From Pelagibius litoralis (GTDB lineage Bacteria > Pseudomonadota > Alphaproteobacteria > Kiloniellales > Kiloniellaceae), in contig NZ_JAAQPH010000002.1 of assembly GCF_011683915.1 (NCBI RefSeq), positions 186,001 through 250,000 on the forward strand: a stretch of 64,000 nucleotides of DNA, in the 5' to 3' direction. Shown one piece after another: positions 18,100-25,171 of this stretch (the first letter of the stretch is position 1; each line of letters begins with the position of its first letter). The position numbers and the translations under genes were made by a program. Below the pieces are notes generated by a model, which saw only the letters and a list, made by a program, of their open reading frames with translations, made no database searches and had not been told where the DNA came from.

Positions 18100-19230
18100 C
18101 TATTTTGTTCTCCGTTTTCTCCGGGTTCGAGCGCGGGCCTTCTGGGCTTCGTCGGCCCTGGTCCGCTTCACATAGAATCGCTGAGTACCCGGCTCCGAGT
18201 GGGCCAAGAGCCCTTGGATCTCCTCCGGCGACGCTCCGCCGTCCTCGGCTTCCTGCCCGGCTTCGTGGCGCAGATTGCCGGCTTTCAATTCATCCGGCAG
18301 CCCCGCCCGGCGGCAAATGAGGCGAACCCACTTGCGGAAGTTGTTCAGGGTGTAGGGTTTCCCGGTTTCTTCGCTGACGATCAGAGTGGCCGTATCGTGA
18401 GGAAGCTTGTCGATCTTCCTCGTTACCCAGGCCTGCAGCGGAATGTCGGCACCGACGGCGGTTTTGCTGCGGCTTAGGTCCAGCCGGCCACTGCGATAAA
18501 TCGGCACATCGGAGTGATACAGGGCGACCACCTGATTATCTCTTGAGCGGTCCCGCTCTGTTCTCAGGACATCCACCGGGTTTTGCCCACTGTCGTAGAT
18601 CATCGCGACTGCGAGGCCCAGGTTCGGCCGGCCGGCGTCGCAAGCGGCCTTGTAAAACTCCTTCACGCGCGGCCACGTCCAGGGCACATACCCCGACTTC
18701 TTGGGGACATGGATCTTGATCTTTGATGCCGGGTTGACCTGTTTGTACCAACCTTCACCGATGCAGAAATTGTAGAACATGCGCAGCACCTTCATGATCG
18801 CTGCGGTCTTGGCCGGGTGGCCCTGCTTCTGCAACTCCTGCTTCCAGCCCTTGACGTGCTTCTTTTCCAGCGCCCGGAGATCGCGCTGGCCGATCCGGGC
18901 CTCAATGACCTTGAGCCAGTCCTCCTGATACTGCAGCGTCTTGGGGCTCTTTGGCTCCCCGCTGGCCTTGAAATTGAATTCATCGCTCTTGCGCCAGTAC
19001 CCAGCAGCCCAGGAGACGGAATAGGGATTCACGGCCGCCGACGGCTGGTCCTTGCTCTCCATGGCCCCGTAATACAGCTCCCAGCCCCTCAGGTAGGCTT
19101 GTACGCGGTCGGTGCCCAACTCACAGGGTATCGACATCGTGGCCATGGAGCCGCGCGGCTGCCAATAGAAGCCGCTCTTCTTTTCGATCACGTAGGGCGG
19201 CTTCTTCCGCCTCAGCTCGTCTTTGGTCAC
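18100..19230 (-). CDS. int: Phage integrase, tyrosine recombinase family, with altered catalytic residues
   Basis: A 376-residue integrase next to attL. It has an N-terminal arm-binding region, a core-binding SAM-like domain (about 95-175) and a catalytic domain (about 183-360). Lys256, Arg321 (NLRHEAG), His344 (LLAHS) and the nucleophile Tyr353 are in place. The first catalytic arginine, normally in GQRPG, is Asn217 (SGQNPVDVL), and the usual His of HxxR is Gly318. It starts at GTG with ribosome site GGAG, overlapping the upstream gene by 4 bp. Activity is therefore uncertain even though family and position are clear. Confidence 0.9.
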   Translation of the reverse strand: MTKDELRRKKPPYVIEKKSGFYWQPRGSMATMSIPCELGTDRVQAYLRGWELYYGAMESKDQPSAAVNPYSVSWAAGYWRKSDEFNFKASGEPKSPKTLQYQEDWLKVIEARIGQRDLRALEKKHVKGWKQELQKQGHPAKTAAIMKVLRMFYNFCIGEGWYKQVNPASKIKIHVPKKSGYVPWTWPRVKEFYKAACDAGRPNLGLAVAMIYDSGQNPVDVLRTERDRSRDNQVVALYHSDVPIYRSGRLDLSRSKTAVGADIPLQAWVTRKIDKLPHDTATLIVSEETGKPYTLNNFRKWVRLICRRAGLPDELKAGNLRHEAGQEAEDGGASPEEIQGLLAHSEPGTQRFYVKRTRADEAQKARARTRRKRRTK

Positions 19231-19487
19231 GACCCCGCAAACTCCTTATCGAGCGCCTGTTTATCGGCTTGAAGGGGGTCAGCATAGCCGAAATGGACGG
19301 CAAGGAAGGCGTCTATTGCTGGTCGGTAGAAAAGGCCGGTGTCCGGGTCCGGCTTGGGGAAGCCCGGCATATCGCGCCATTCTTTGAATTCGCGCTTGAG
19401 GTTGCCGTCTTCCCGGGCGAGGTCCAGATACGAAGCGACCGTGCGCTTGTTCATCAGTGCCGGCCAGTCTGGGACGAAGCGAGCCAT
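19227..19487 (-). CDS. Putative excisionase / AlpA-like DNA-binding protein
   Basis: An 86-residue protein with an N-terminal segment MNKRTVASYLDLAREDG that looks like a MerR/AlpA-type winged helix, then a short aromatic region (FYRPAIDAFLAVHFG). Size, operon position immediately before int and the 4-bp overlap with int all suit a recombination directionality factor. The family match is by pattern only. Confidence 0.65.
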   Translation of the reverse strand: MARFVPDWPALMNKRTVASYLDLAREDGNLKREFKEWRDMPGFPKPDPDTGLFYRPAIDAFLAVHFGYADPLQADKQALDKEFAGS

Positions 19488-19492
19488 TTACA

Positions 19493-19810
19493 TCACCATT
19501 CCCAACGCTCTAGGGCGTGGGCCGTGACGATCAACTCGTTGTCTTGGTGCGCGTTTCTACTGGTGGCCATCAAAAACCCTTCAACAAATGCCTTTGCCAA
19601 CCCGTGCCTAACCGCACGGGCAACCAACGCTTTATTGAAGGGCCGAAGCCCCAATTTCCCCTGCCGCCGAAAAACGGAGGCCTTAAGCCCCGATGCGCGC
19701 CCAATCCTCTTGTCTCCCTGAGGGCGCGCCGTTTCCGCTGAAGCCTTGGTCCATGGGCAGTTCGACTGCCCTGGTTCAGACCTAAGGACCATCATAATAG
19801 GAGTCTCCAT
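19493..19810 (-). CDS. Small unknown protein upstream of excisionase
   Basis: 105 residues, basic, with no family recognised. ATG at 19810 follows GCGAGGAACG, a fair ribosome site, and the stop lies 5 bp before the excisionase ATG, so the three genes form one leftward unit ending with int. A hairpin (ACCGC-AAAA-GCGGT) sits just upstream of the start. It may be a real early gene or a leader; the operon spacing is the best support. Confidence 0.45.
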   Translation of the reverse strand: METPIMMVLRSEPGQSNCPWTKASAETARPQGDKRIGRASGLKASVFRRQGKLGLRPFNKALVARAVRHGLAKAFVEGFLMATSRNAHQDNELIVTAHALERWEW

Positions 19811-20117
19811 CGTTCCTCGCAACACAAACGGCCCCAGCACCGCTTTTGCGGTGGGGGTGGACCGGTTGTCGGTCTTTAGGTGGTGCGATTCAGATGTGGC
19901 GCTCAAATCAGTAGGGTTCCGCGTTAAAAGCCAATCAACCCCGTTCTCTTGGGGTCACTAGGACTCTCTTCACTTCTCCCTTACTGTGCCCTTTCTGGCT
20001 TACACAGCGCCGCCCCTTGAAGAAGGGGGCGAAAGTCATTATCCCGCAACCCTGCCGCTAATGCAAGGTCGGGGCGAATCGTCACCAAAGTTGATGGGAA
20101 GCCCGAAATCCGGGCAC

Positions 20118-20151
20118 AAAAAAGCCCGCCGGCACCGGAGGGTGGGGCGGG
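20118..20151 (-). terminator. Second leftward terminator behind the small-RNA candidate
   Basis: On the minus strand CCCGCC (20146-20151) pairs with GGCGGG (20125-20130), followed by CTTTTTT. It backs up the terminator at 20234-20263 and would insulate the orf-xis-int operon. Confidence 0.75.
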
Positions 20152-20233
20152 TTGCTGGGGCAGGGCGAAAACGCCCTTCGTTTCATGAAATATGCCGAAA
20201 TCCTGCAAAAACTGCAAATCTTTCTTCGGCACG

Positions 20234-20263
20234 AAAAAACCTGCCACCGATCACCGGGGCAGG
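20234..20263 (-). terminator. Strong leftward terminator
   Basis: On the minus strand CCTGCC (20258-20263) pairs with GGCAGG (20240-20245), with inner CCGG/CGG pairing, followed by six T. It lies only about 120 bases downstream of the promoter at 20359-20387. Confidence 0.85.
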
Positions 20264-20352
20264 CTGCAAAATTCTCATAGTCCCCCATTCGGGTGAAACG
20301 ATTTTCCTTCACCACCGGGTACCAGCACCCCAGGCACAGCCCGGAACACCTA
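20234..20352 (-). ncRNA. Candidate prophage small RNA, about 119 nt
   Basis: Bounded by the predicted start of the promoter at 20359-20387 and the terminator at 20234-20263. No open frame with a ribosome site fits between them. The minus-strand sequence can fold a 5' stem (CCGGG with CCCGG), a second stem (GGTGAA with TTCACC) and the terminator stem. It contains CCTGGGGT, a word also present in the iterons near 47,352. It is a prediction from signals; no RNA family was recognised. Confidence 0.5.
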
Positions 20353-20358
20353 ACGATC

Positions 20359-20387
20359 TGGATACAAATTAGTCCCCGGCCTGTCAA
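20359..20387 (-). promoter_or_regulatory. Predicted sigma-70 promoter P2
   Basis: On the minus strand TTGACA (20387-20382) is followed after exactly 17 bp by TATCCA (20364-20359). Expected start is near 20352. It directs transcription into the two terminators at 20263 and 20151. Confidence 0.6.
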
Positions 20388-20446
20388 ATGAAAAACCACC
20401 TCCGGGGGCCGGGGCGGATGCGGGCGCAGAACGCTTCATTAACAGA

Positions 20447-20475
20447 ATCAGACCAAAACTATTCTGGGATGTCAA
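20447..20475 (-). promoter_or_regulatory. Predicted sigma-70 promoter P1
   Basis: On the minus strand TTGACA (20475-20470) is followed after 17 bp by TCTGAT (20452-20447). It has the same direction as P2, 88 bp further upstream. A 29-codon open frame begins at the ATG just downstream but has no ribosome site. Confidence 0.6.
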
Positions 20476-20591
20476 GGCCAGGAAAGCAGAAAACCCGCCG
20501 ACGAGAACCATCAACGGGCTGCGAGCGCAGACATCCAACCTGAATTTCGCCACTGTACGGCTTGTCCGATTTGTCCGCAAGGGGTTTGGAG

Positions 20592-20705
20592 TTACCAGTT
20601 GCCCCCGAAGATAGGCTCGATCCCATAGGCCCACTTGCACACCCACCAGCCCAGCATAAAGCCTATCGCAATGCCGGCGCCGCCAACGTAGTGGTCTTTG
20701 TTCAC
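20592..20705 (-). CDS. Small single-span membrane protein, 37 residues
   Basis: A 37-residue peptide starting at GTG with a good ribosome site (GGGGAGAAGG) upstream. It has one hydrophobic helix rich in Gly and Trp (GGAGIAIGFMLGWWVCKWAYG) and a short tail. No family was recognised. Phage membrane peptides of this size can act in superinfection exclusion or as holin regulators, but nothing here decides that. Confidence 0.55.
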   Translation of the reverse strand: MNKDHYVGGAGIAIGFMLGWWVCKWAYGIEPIFGGNW

Positions 20706-20800
20706 GGCCTTCTCCCCAGTTCATCTAATCATTAATTGCCTTTTAACTATACCAAATGTACTCTTTCCAACGGTGCTGAAAACACCATGTCTCTAGGCGG

Positions 20801-20826
20801 AACCCGCCCCGACTGGCGGGTTTGTT
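20801..20826 (+). terminator. Rightward terminator or attenuator ahead of the four-gene operon
   Basis: AACCCGCC (20801-20808) pairs exactly with GGCGGGTT (20815-20822), followed by TGTT. It lies 140 bp before the first gene of the rightward operon, so it would end a short leader transcript or attenuate the operon. Confidence 0.6.
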
Positions 20827-20887
20827 ATGCCCGAATTATGTCGGGGGTCGGCGGATACAACACCCGCGAGGGAAAGAAGCCGGCACG

Positions 20888-20958
20888 TCCTAGAGCGTGT
20901 TTTCAGCCCCCGACACCCGGCGGCACCGGGGACCGGCCTGAAAAGCCGAACTCTAGGA
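20888..20958 (+). promoter_or_regulatory. Leader hairpin that buries the ribosome site of the four-gene operon
   Basis: TCCTAGAG (20888-20895) pairs exactly with CTCTAGGA (20951-20958), and inside it TTTTCAG (20900-20906) pairs with CTGAAAA (20938-20944). The AGGAG ribosome site (20955-20959) of the gene starting at 20966 lies in the 3' arm. The fold would lower translation unless opened. Confidence 0.65.
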
Positions 20959-20965
20959 GCATGAC

Positions 20966-21487
20966 ATGACCTTTCGAAAACTGACATTGGGGCAGGTTGA
21001 TGCTGTCACCGATGCCGTCTACTACCTAGAAAACCTCACGGATGTATGGGCGCGTTGCGGGTCGCCGGGGTATTCGCAGCATGTGGACGCCTTCATAGGG
21101 ACACTGGTTGACGGCGGCGTGCAAAAGCTTAGCCGGGCATGGGAGGCAACGAGGGAAGGGCGGACGCCCACCAGTGACGCCTCCGAGCCGTCGCAGACCA
21201 TCGCAAACGCCTTCAAGGACTGGCGCGCGGCGGCTGATGGCTACGAGGCTGCCGAATGCACACCTGAAAACGTGGAAGAAGATAAGGCGAAGGATGGCCT
21301 TCTCGGCACAGCCAACGAGCTTGCAGGCGCGTTGATGCGCTGGCCCGCAGAAAATGGGGCCGACGTGTTGTTGAAGTTGGATGCGCTCGAATGGACCACT
21401 GACCAATGGGCCGTTTCTCTCAATACCAACGAAGAAGTTAAGCCGCTGGTTTCTGACCTGCGCAGGTTGTTCGGGGGTGCGTCATGA
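20966..21487 (+). CDS. Unknown prophage protein, first gene of four-gene operon
   Basis: 173 residues, acidic and helix-rich, with no known family recognised. The N-terminal half (YYLENLTDVWARCG, then VDGGVQKLSRAWEA) resembles parts of the 86-residue protein two genes downstream (DLGRLMQLWSRIGG, then YDQVQKLEDELKK), suggesting a shared helical module. It ends in GGAS and overlaps the next gene by 4 bp (ATGA). The ribosome site is inside a leader hairpin. The gene is transcribed against the virion genes, which suits a lysogenic function, but this is inference. Confidence 0.8.
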   Translation: MTFRKLTLGQVDAVTDAVYYLENLTDVWARCGSPGYSQHVDAFIGTLVDGGVQKLSRAWEATREGRTPTSDASEPSQTIANAFKDWRAAADGYEAAECTPENVEEDKAKDGLLGTANELAGALMRWPAENGADVLLKLDALEWTTDQWAVSLNTNEEVKPLVSDLRRLFGGAS

Positions 21488-21903
21488 AAACCGATATCAC
21501 CCGCCGTTATGCCCTTGGCTTTGCTGCCGGGGCTGCTGCTGTGTCGGTTTCGGCCAGCGTGCCAGTCATCGCCTATACCGGGGAAGGAATGTCACCGCGC
21601 TTAGCGGAGTTGTTCACCGATTGGCAGCAAAAATGGGCAGCCTTTCAGAACTGCGAAAAAGTCGTGTATGCCGCAATTGACAGTAAGACGGACTGTGAAG
21701 CCGACCATGCCCGTTTAGAGGCAACTTGGGAAAATCACTACGCGGCATTCATACTGGTCATCGATGAACCGACAGTGACGACCGCAGACGCGGCAGCTAA
21801 AGCCTACGCCATGCGGATCAACTACGATCTCGTAGAAATGCCGGAGTATCCCGGAGTCCTGGCCCTGCTCAAAGACATCGAGCGGCTTGGGGGTGTGTCA
21901 TGA
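21484..21903 (+). CDS. Unknown exported prophage protein with twin-arginine-like signal
   Basis: 139 residues. The N-terminus has a twin arginine (TRRYALGF) followed by a hydrophobic stretch rich in Ala and Val (AAGAAAVSVSASVPVIA), which looks like a Tat or Sec signal peptide or a membrane anchor. The rest is helical with two Cys residues (QNCEK, KTDCEADH) and no recognised family. It overlaps both neighbours by 4 bp, and both overlaps sit in the same repeated junction sequence. Confidence 0.78.
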   Translation: MKTDITRRYALGFAAGAAAVSVSASVPVIAYTGEGMSPRLAELFTDWQQKWAAFQNCEKVVYAAIDSKTDCEADHARLEATWENHYAAFILVIDEPTVTTADAAAKAYAMRINYDLVEMPEYPGVLALLKDIERLGGVS

Positions 21904-22160
21904 TCAAGACTCTAGATGCCGGGGATATCGAACAGATCGGCTATGACATTAGTGACCTCGGTAGGCTGATGCAGCTCTGGTCACGGATTGGCGGAACGCT
22001 CGATATGCGCGAAGGCGACGAGGAACACAGCAAGACGATGTACTGCCTCGTTTACGATCAAGTCCAGAAATTGGAGGATGAACTTAAGAAGCTCGAAGCG
22101 TTGGTGGACGAACGCAGGGATGAAGCCCGGCGGACCGAGACGGAAGGGGGTGCATCATGA
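21900..22160 (+). CDS. Unknown small helical prophage protein
   Basis: 86 residues, highly charged, probably helical or coiled coil (QKLEDELKKLEALVDERRDEARR). Its middle resembles the first protein of the operon, with LMQLWSRIGG against LTDVWARCG and a shared VQKL motif. It overlaps both neighbours by 4 bp. No family was recognised. Confidence 0.78.
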   Translation: MIKTLDAGDIEQIGYDISDLGRLMQLWSRIGGTLDMREGDEEHSKTMYCLVYDQVQKLEDELKKLEALVDERRDEARRTETEGGAS

Positions 22161-22621
22161 CTGCGATCAAAAACATGGATGACGCCCTACTGTCTCTGAC
22201 CAACATCAGCGACATGCTTGCGGACTTCATCAACTCGGGTGCCCATCCGGAAACCCACGGCATGTTGGCCATAGTCGATAACACCATAGACGCGGTCTAT
22301 GATCATTTGTACGAGGCACAAAGACAGGCGAAGCCGAAGAAAGTTAGGGTGCCCGGCGGCGTCTATATCGAAGAGCCAGCGGCGTCACGTGAGCCCTGTC
22401 CGGTGTGGGAGTGCAGCGAGGCCCTGAATAAGCCAATCGTGCGGGTGCAGCAGGGCGTAGGCGTCCTGGGTAGCGTGCTGGGAGAGTACGAGGAAGAGCA
22501 TGAACTCTGCGCCATCCTGGGAATGCTGCAGGACGCTCTAAACCGTGCTTATGCCGAGCTGTCCGAAGCTCAGGACTCGATACTGGCCCTGCAGCCCCGG
22601 AGGCAGCAGCCGACCGCGTAG
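22157..22621 (+). CDS. Unknown prophage protein, fourth gene of the operon
   Basis: 154 residues with no recognised family. The N-terminal segment LSLTNISDMLADFINSG followed by a histidine-rich stretch and VDNTIDAVYDHLYEA has the helical rhythm of the other operon proteins. A second half repeats a similar layout (VQQGVGVLGSVLGEYEEEHE, then LQDALNRAYAELSEA), so the protein may hold two copies of the module. A hairpin follows (22629-22658) before the HTH gene. Confidence 0.75.
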   Translation: MTAIKNMDDALLSLTNISDMLADFINSGAHPETHGMLAIVDNTIDAVYDHLYEAQRQAKPKKVRVPGGVYIEEPAASREPCPVWECSEALNKPIVRVQQGVGVLGSVLGEYEEEHELCAILGMLQDALNRAYAELSEAQDSILALQPRRQQPTA

Positions 22622-22628
22622 CTCATAG

Positions 22629-22658
22629 GCCCCGCCGCTGGTACACTGGCGGCGGGGC
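22629..22658 (+). repeat. Perfect 10-bp GC-rich hairpin between operon gene 4 and the HTH gene
   Basis: GCCCCGCCGC (22629-22638) and its exact complement (22649-22658) enclose a 10-base loop. No T-run follows; the next gene's ribosome site GGAAGG begins shortly after. It could be a processing or attenuation element rather than a terminator. Confidence 0.65.
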
Positions 22659-22675
22659 ACTTGAAAGGAAGGACC

Positions 22676-23086
22676 ATGAGCGACAAGCCCGGCTCCCCGG
22701 GGAGCCACCCCCACAGTAACCGCCCCAATTGGCAGGTAGCGGAAACCGCTGACGACTACATCAGGAACGTCCAGGATGGGTTGGAACCCTACTCAGAGCG
22801 GCGTCTGGCGAAGCTCTTGGGCGTGTCTCGGATGGCCGTGTATCGCTGGCAGGCGATGGCGGAGATACCCGAGTCGCTTTTCGAGGAACTTCTGGCGCAG
22901 GACAAGCCGCCGAGCCGACGGGAACTTGCAGCCATTGGACTTGCTTTGGAAGGGAAAGGCTCCAATCGCGATGTCGAGTCCTGTCCGCATTGCGGAGGCG
23001 TCTTGCGCATCCGCCGTAGCTGGACGAAGGAAACCGAAGAGATCGTGAACGACTGGCTGAAGAGGGACGCGGCCAAATCCGATTGA
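22676..23086 (+). CDS. HTH and zinc-ribbon DNA-binding protein, candidate phage regulator
   Basis: 136 residues from ATG 22676, which follows GGAAGGACC; the open frame extends 15 bases further up without support. A helix-turn-helix is visible as YSERRLAKLLGVSRMAVYRW (about residues 36-55). The C-terminal part contains CPHCGGVLRIR, half of a zinc ribbon. It is the only clear HTH regulator in the prophage outside the integration and replication genes, so it is the best repressor candidate, though it is not CI-like. It ends 1 bp from the oppositely transcribed virion genes. Confidence 0.75.
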   Translation: MSDKPGSPGSHPHSNRPNWQVAETADDYIRNVQDGLEPYSERRLAKLLGVSRMAVYRWQAMAEIPESLFEELLAQDKPPSRRELAAIGLALEGKGSNRDVESCPHCGGVLRIRRSWTKETEEIVNDWLKRDAAKSD

Positions 23087-23087
23087 A

Positions 23088-23393
23088 TCAGTCGCGCCCG
23101 CTTGGCGCCCTGATCTCCATAAGGATCTGATCCAGCTTGGCGCCATTGGCCTGGGTTGAGTATTCCAGTTGGCGCACCTTCTCTTCGATCACTGCAACGT
23201 CACGCTGGATTGTAGTGATCTGGTGACGCTCCCTTACCGTGCGCTGATCGATCTCCGCAATCTGCTGGCTGTTCTGTTCCGTCATGGCATCAAGGCGCGT
23301 CCAGCCCACCGCCAGGGCAACGATGATGGTTCCCAGCGTTATCAGGTTGCCGAATGAAAACGTTCCGCAAAAGTCCAGCTTGCCGATCTTCAT
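23088..23393 (-). CDS. Small membrane-anchored coiled-coil phage protein
   Basis: 101 residues with one N-terminal membrane helix (LITLGTIIVALAVGW) and a long coiled coil (about residues 35-90, e.g. EIDQRTVRERHQITTIQRD). This layout resembles inner-membrane spanins or holin-associated proteins, but no family is certain. ATG at 23393 overlaps the stop of the gene before it (TGATG). It is the last gene of the leftward virion operon. Confidence 0.7.
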   Translation of the reverse strand: MKIGKLDFCGTFSFGNLITLGTIIVALAVGWTRLDAMTEQNSQQIAEIDQRTVRERHQITTIQRDVAVIEEKVRQLEYSTQANGAKLDQILMEIRAPSGRD

Positions 23394-24100
23394 CACGCTA
23401 TCCCGTATCGTTGCCTTGCGTAATGCGCTAGGTAAGTCCGGGCCTTGGCGGTCAGCTCACCGTCGACTATGGCCGCCTCGGCCAAGTCTCCGCCCCACAC
23501 AGCCGTACCGTTGTACCAGGTCCCGACCGTAACGCCGTTCATGCCTTCAGCGCCGAGCGCTCCTGATGCTTCAATAGAACCATTGCCTCGGAGAACACAA
23601 GAAGCGCCGTTGTAGAACGCCTCGACAACCACAGAGACATCATTGCCAGTCGTTCCCGTTAAGTTGCCGCCAGCATTAAATGCCAGCACCTCTGATGAAT
23701 TCCAGAAGATATCTGCATTCAGGGCACTGCGACCCGTAAAGACAATCTTGTTTCCGCCGCTCAACAAGGTCGCCTTCGCAATCACGATCTGCGTAAATGG
23801 CTGAGTTAGAACAGGGGTTGTCGCGCGGAACACACTGTCATTCACGCCATCAAATCTCAGAATAGGCCTGCTTTTGAAGTCCGCCCCGCCGTCAGCAATA
23901 ATCGCTGCCCGGTTCGCCGGAGTGGCCTGAGACAGATCATATCCGTTGCCGGTCCTGTCCGGCCATGCACTGGCATTGCCTCCCCCATCATCGGTCACGT
24001 TGTCAGCCCGATAGTTTGCCACCACGGTTACGCCGGGAAGCTCCAAAAGATCGTGCCGCTTTTGAATCGCCAACTTCGGGTAAGGATAACTGAATGCCAT
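23393..24100 (-). CDS. LamG/concanavalin-like distal tail protein
   Basis: 235 residues. The pattern ANYRADNVTDDGGGNASAWPD, then RPILRFDGVNDSVF and a C-terminal GDLAEAAIVDGELTAKARTYL, is that of LamG-like jelly-roll domains common on phage fibres, which bind cell-surface sugars. ATG at 24100 shares a base with the stop of the tail-fibre gene (TAATG), so the two are translationally coupled; the longer open frame is not used. It is likely the receptor-binding or fibre-tip protein. Confidence 0.72.
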   Translation of the reverse strand: MAFSYPYPKLAIQKRHDLLELPGVTVVANYRADNVTDDGGGNASAWPDRTGNGYDLSQATPANRAAIIADGGADFKSRPILRFDGVNDSVFRATTPVLTQPFTQIVIAKATLLSGGNKIVFTGRSALNADIFWNSSEVLAFNAGGNLTGTTGNDVSVVVEAFYNGASCVLRGNGSIEASGALGAEGMNGVTVGTWYNGTAVWGGDLAEAAIVDGELTAKARTYLAHYARQRYGIA

Positions 24101-25161
24101 TACAGTAACCCGCCCGTCGCCAGCCATTCCGGCCCGGACGCGATTTCAACGCGCTGCACTCCAATCGCGGCGCCCTGGCCCAGGCTCGTTAGGGAGCTAT
24201 CCAGCGACAAGATGGTTTCCGCACCCTGGGCCTGGAAAGTCAAATCGCCAGCCCCGGCCTGTACGCAGAGACACCCGAAGCCCCGCGCAATATCCTCAGT
24301 GGCGTTTTCCGGCAGCGTAATCGTGACAGCAGTGGCAGCCGTGAAAACCTTTGTCTTGCCGGCGTCGGCGCCGATAATCGTGTAGGTCGTGGCAGCGACT
24401 TCCTCGACCTTGTTACCGTGCCCGGAAGCAATGCCGATATCCGCGTCATTGGCGTCATCTTCGATGATGATTCCCGGCACTTGCTGCGGCTGTGACGTGT
24501 CGCTGGGGTTCACGCGCAACAACCGGTTTGCCGTCATTCCCGAGAGAACGGCCAGGGCGCCAAGGGTGGCGCGCGCCGTGGCCGCGTCGACATCATCGAA
24601 CAATTCATCGTTGATGAAAGCCGAAACCGGCGTGAGATCAGCGGACGTGCCCGCCGCCGCTATTGCCAAGCCGCCAGCGTCAAAAGCCAGGAAGCGCCCG
24701 GCGCGTTCCGTGTCCAACGGTAAGTTAATGCTGTCCAGCGCGTCGGCTGGCTGCAAACCAATCGTTCTGCCGAGATCGCGGGACAACTCCTGAGCAACCA
24801 AATAGATCGTGTCAAATTCCTTATTGGCCACCCGCGCATCAAATCGGCCACGGAACCGGAAGTCCGTCAGTCGTTCAATTGGAATCTGGCGAAATAGTGT
24901 AAGGCGGTCGCCTTCTGTTGCGCCGGTTGGAAAACTCCCTGGTGTAAGGTCGATGCTGCCACCGTTTTCGTTGCCTACACCGGTTACCGTGTAATCGGTA
25001 GTTTCCACCAGATCAACCGCACTGGCTTGGCCTGCGGGAAGCCTACTGACCTTCAATTGATCGGACGACAGGACCACAAAAGGATACCCGAAGTTTGTTT
25101 GGTTGGCAGTCGCCGTGATCGTCACGGACGGCAGCGTTGATAGGATAGGGATGTCAGTCAT
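24100..25161 (-). CDS. Tail fibre / tailspike protein with podovirus-type head-binding region
   Basis: 353 residues from ATG 25161, which follows GAGGCAATCAAT. The N-terminal region (NQTNFGYPFVVLSSDQLKV, then FDTIYLVAQELSRDLGRTIG) matches the virion-binding domain shared by T7-like fibres and tailspikes. The middle is Ala/Thr-rich. The C-terminus resembles the small beta domain found at fibre ends (TYTIIGADAGKTKVF, TITLPENA). The open frame runs 56 codons further up into the preceding gene and is not used. Confidence 0.82.
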   Translation of the reverse strand: MTDIPILSTLPSVTITATANQTNFGYPFVVLSSDQLKVSRLPAGQASAVDLVETTDYTVTGVGNENGGSIDLTPGSFPTGATEGDRLTLFRQIPIERLTDFRFRGRFDARVANKEFDTIYLVAQELSRDLGRTIGLQPADALDSINLPLDTERAGRFLAFDAGGLAIAAAGTSADLTPVSAFINDELFDDVDAATARATLGALAVLSGMTANRLLRVNPSDTSQPQQVPGIIIEDDANDADIGIASGHGNKVEEVAATTYTIIGADAGKTKVFTAATAVTITLPENATEDIARGFGCLCVQAGAGDLTFQAQGAETILSLDSSLTSLGQGAAIGVQRVEIASGPEWLATGGLL

Positions 25162-25171
25162 ATTGATTGCC

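Larger units (their letters stand above)
19811..20591. other. Non-coding region holding terminators, two promoters and a small-RNA candidate
   Basis: No convincing gene was found in these 780 bases on either strand. On the minus strand there are two TTGACA promoters (20447-20475 and 20359-20387), then two strong terminators (20234-20263 and 20118-20151) and a further hairpin GCCCG-GATTT-CGGGC (20101-20115). Direct repeats of TTGTCCG (20572 and 20581) could be an operator. Apparent open frames here run through the terminators and are rejected. Confidence 0.6.

Noticed and set aside
20082..20399. A 105-residue minus-strand frame
   Set aside because: It runs across the two leftward terminators and has no ribosome site; the region is better explained as promoter, small RNA and terminators.
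23393..25161. A diversity-generating retroelement as in phage BPP-1
   Set aside because: No reverse transcriptase gene and no template/variable repeat pair was seen near the tail-fibre genes.
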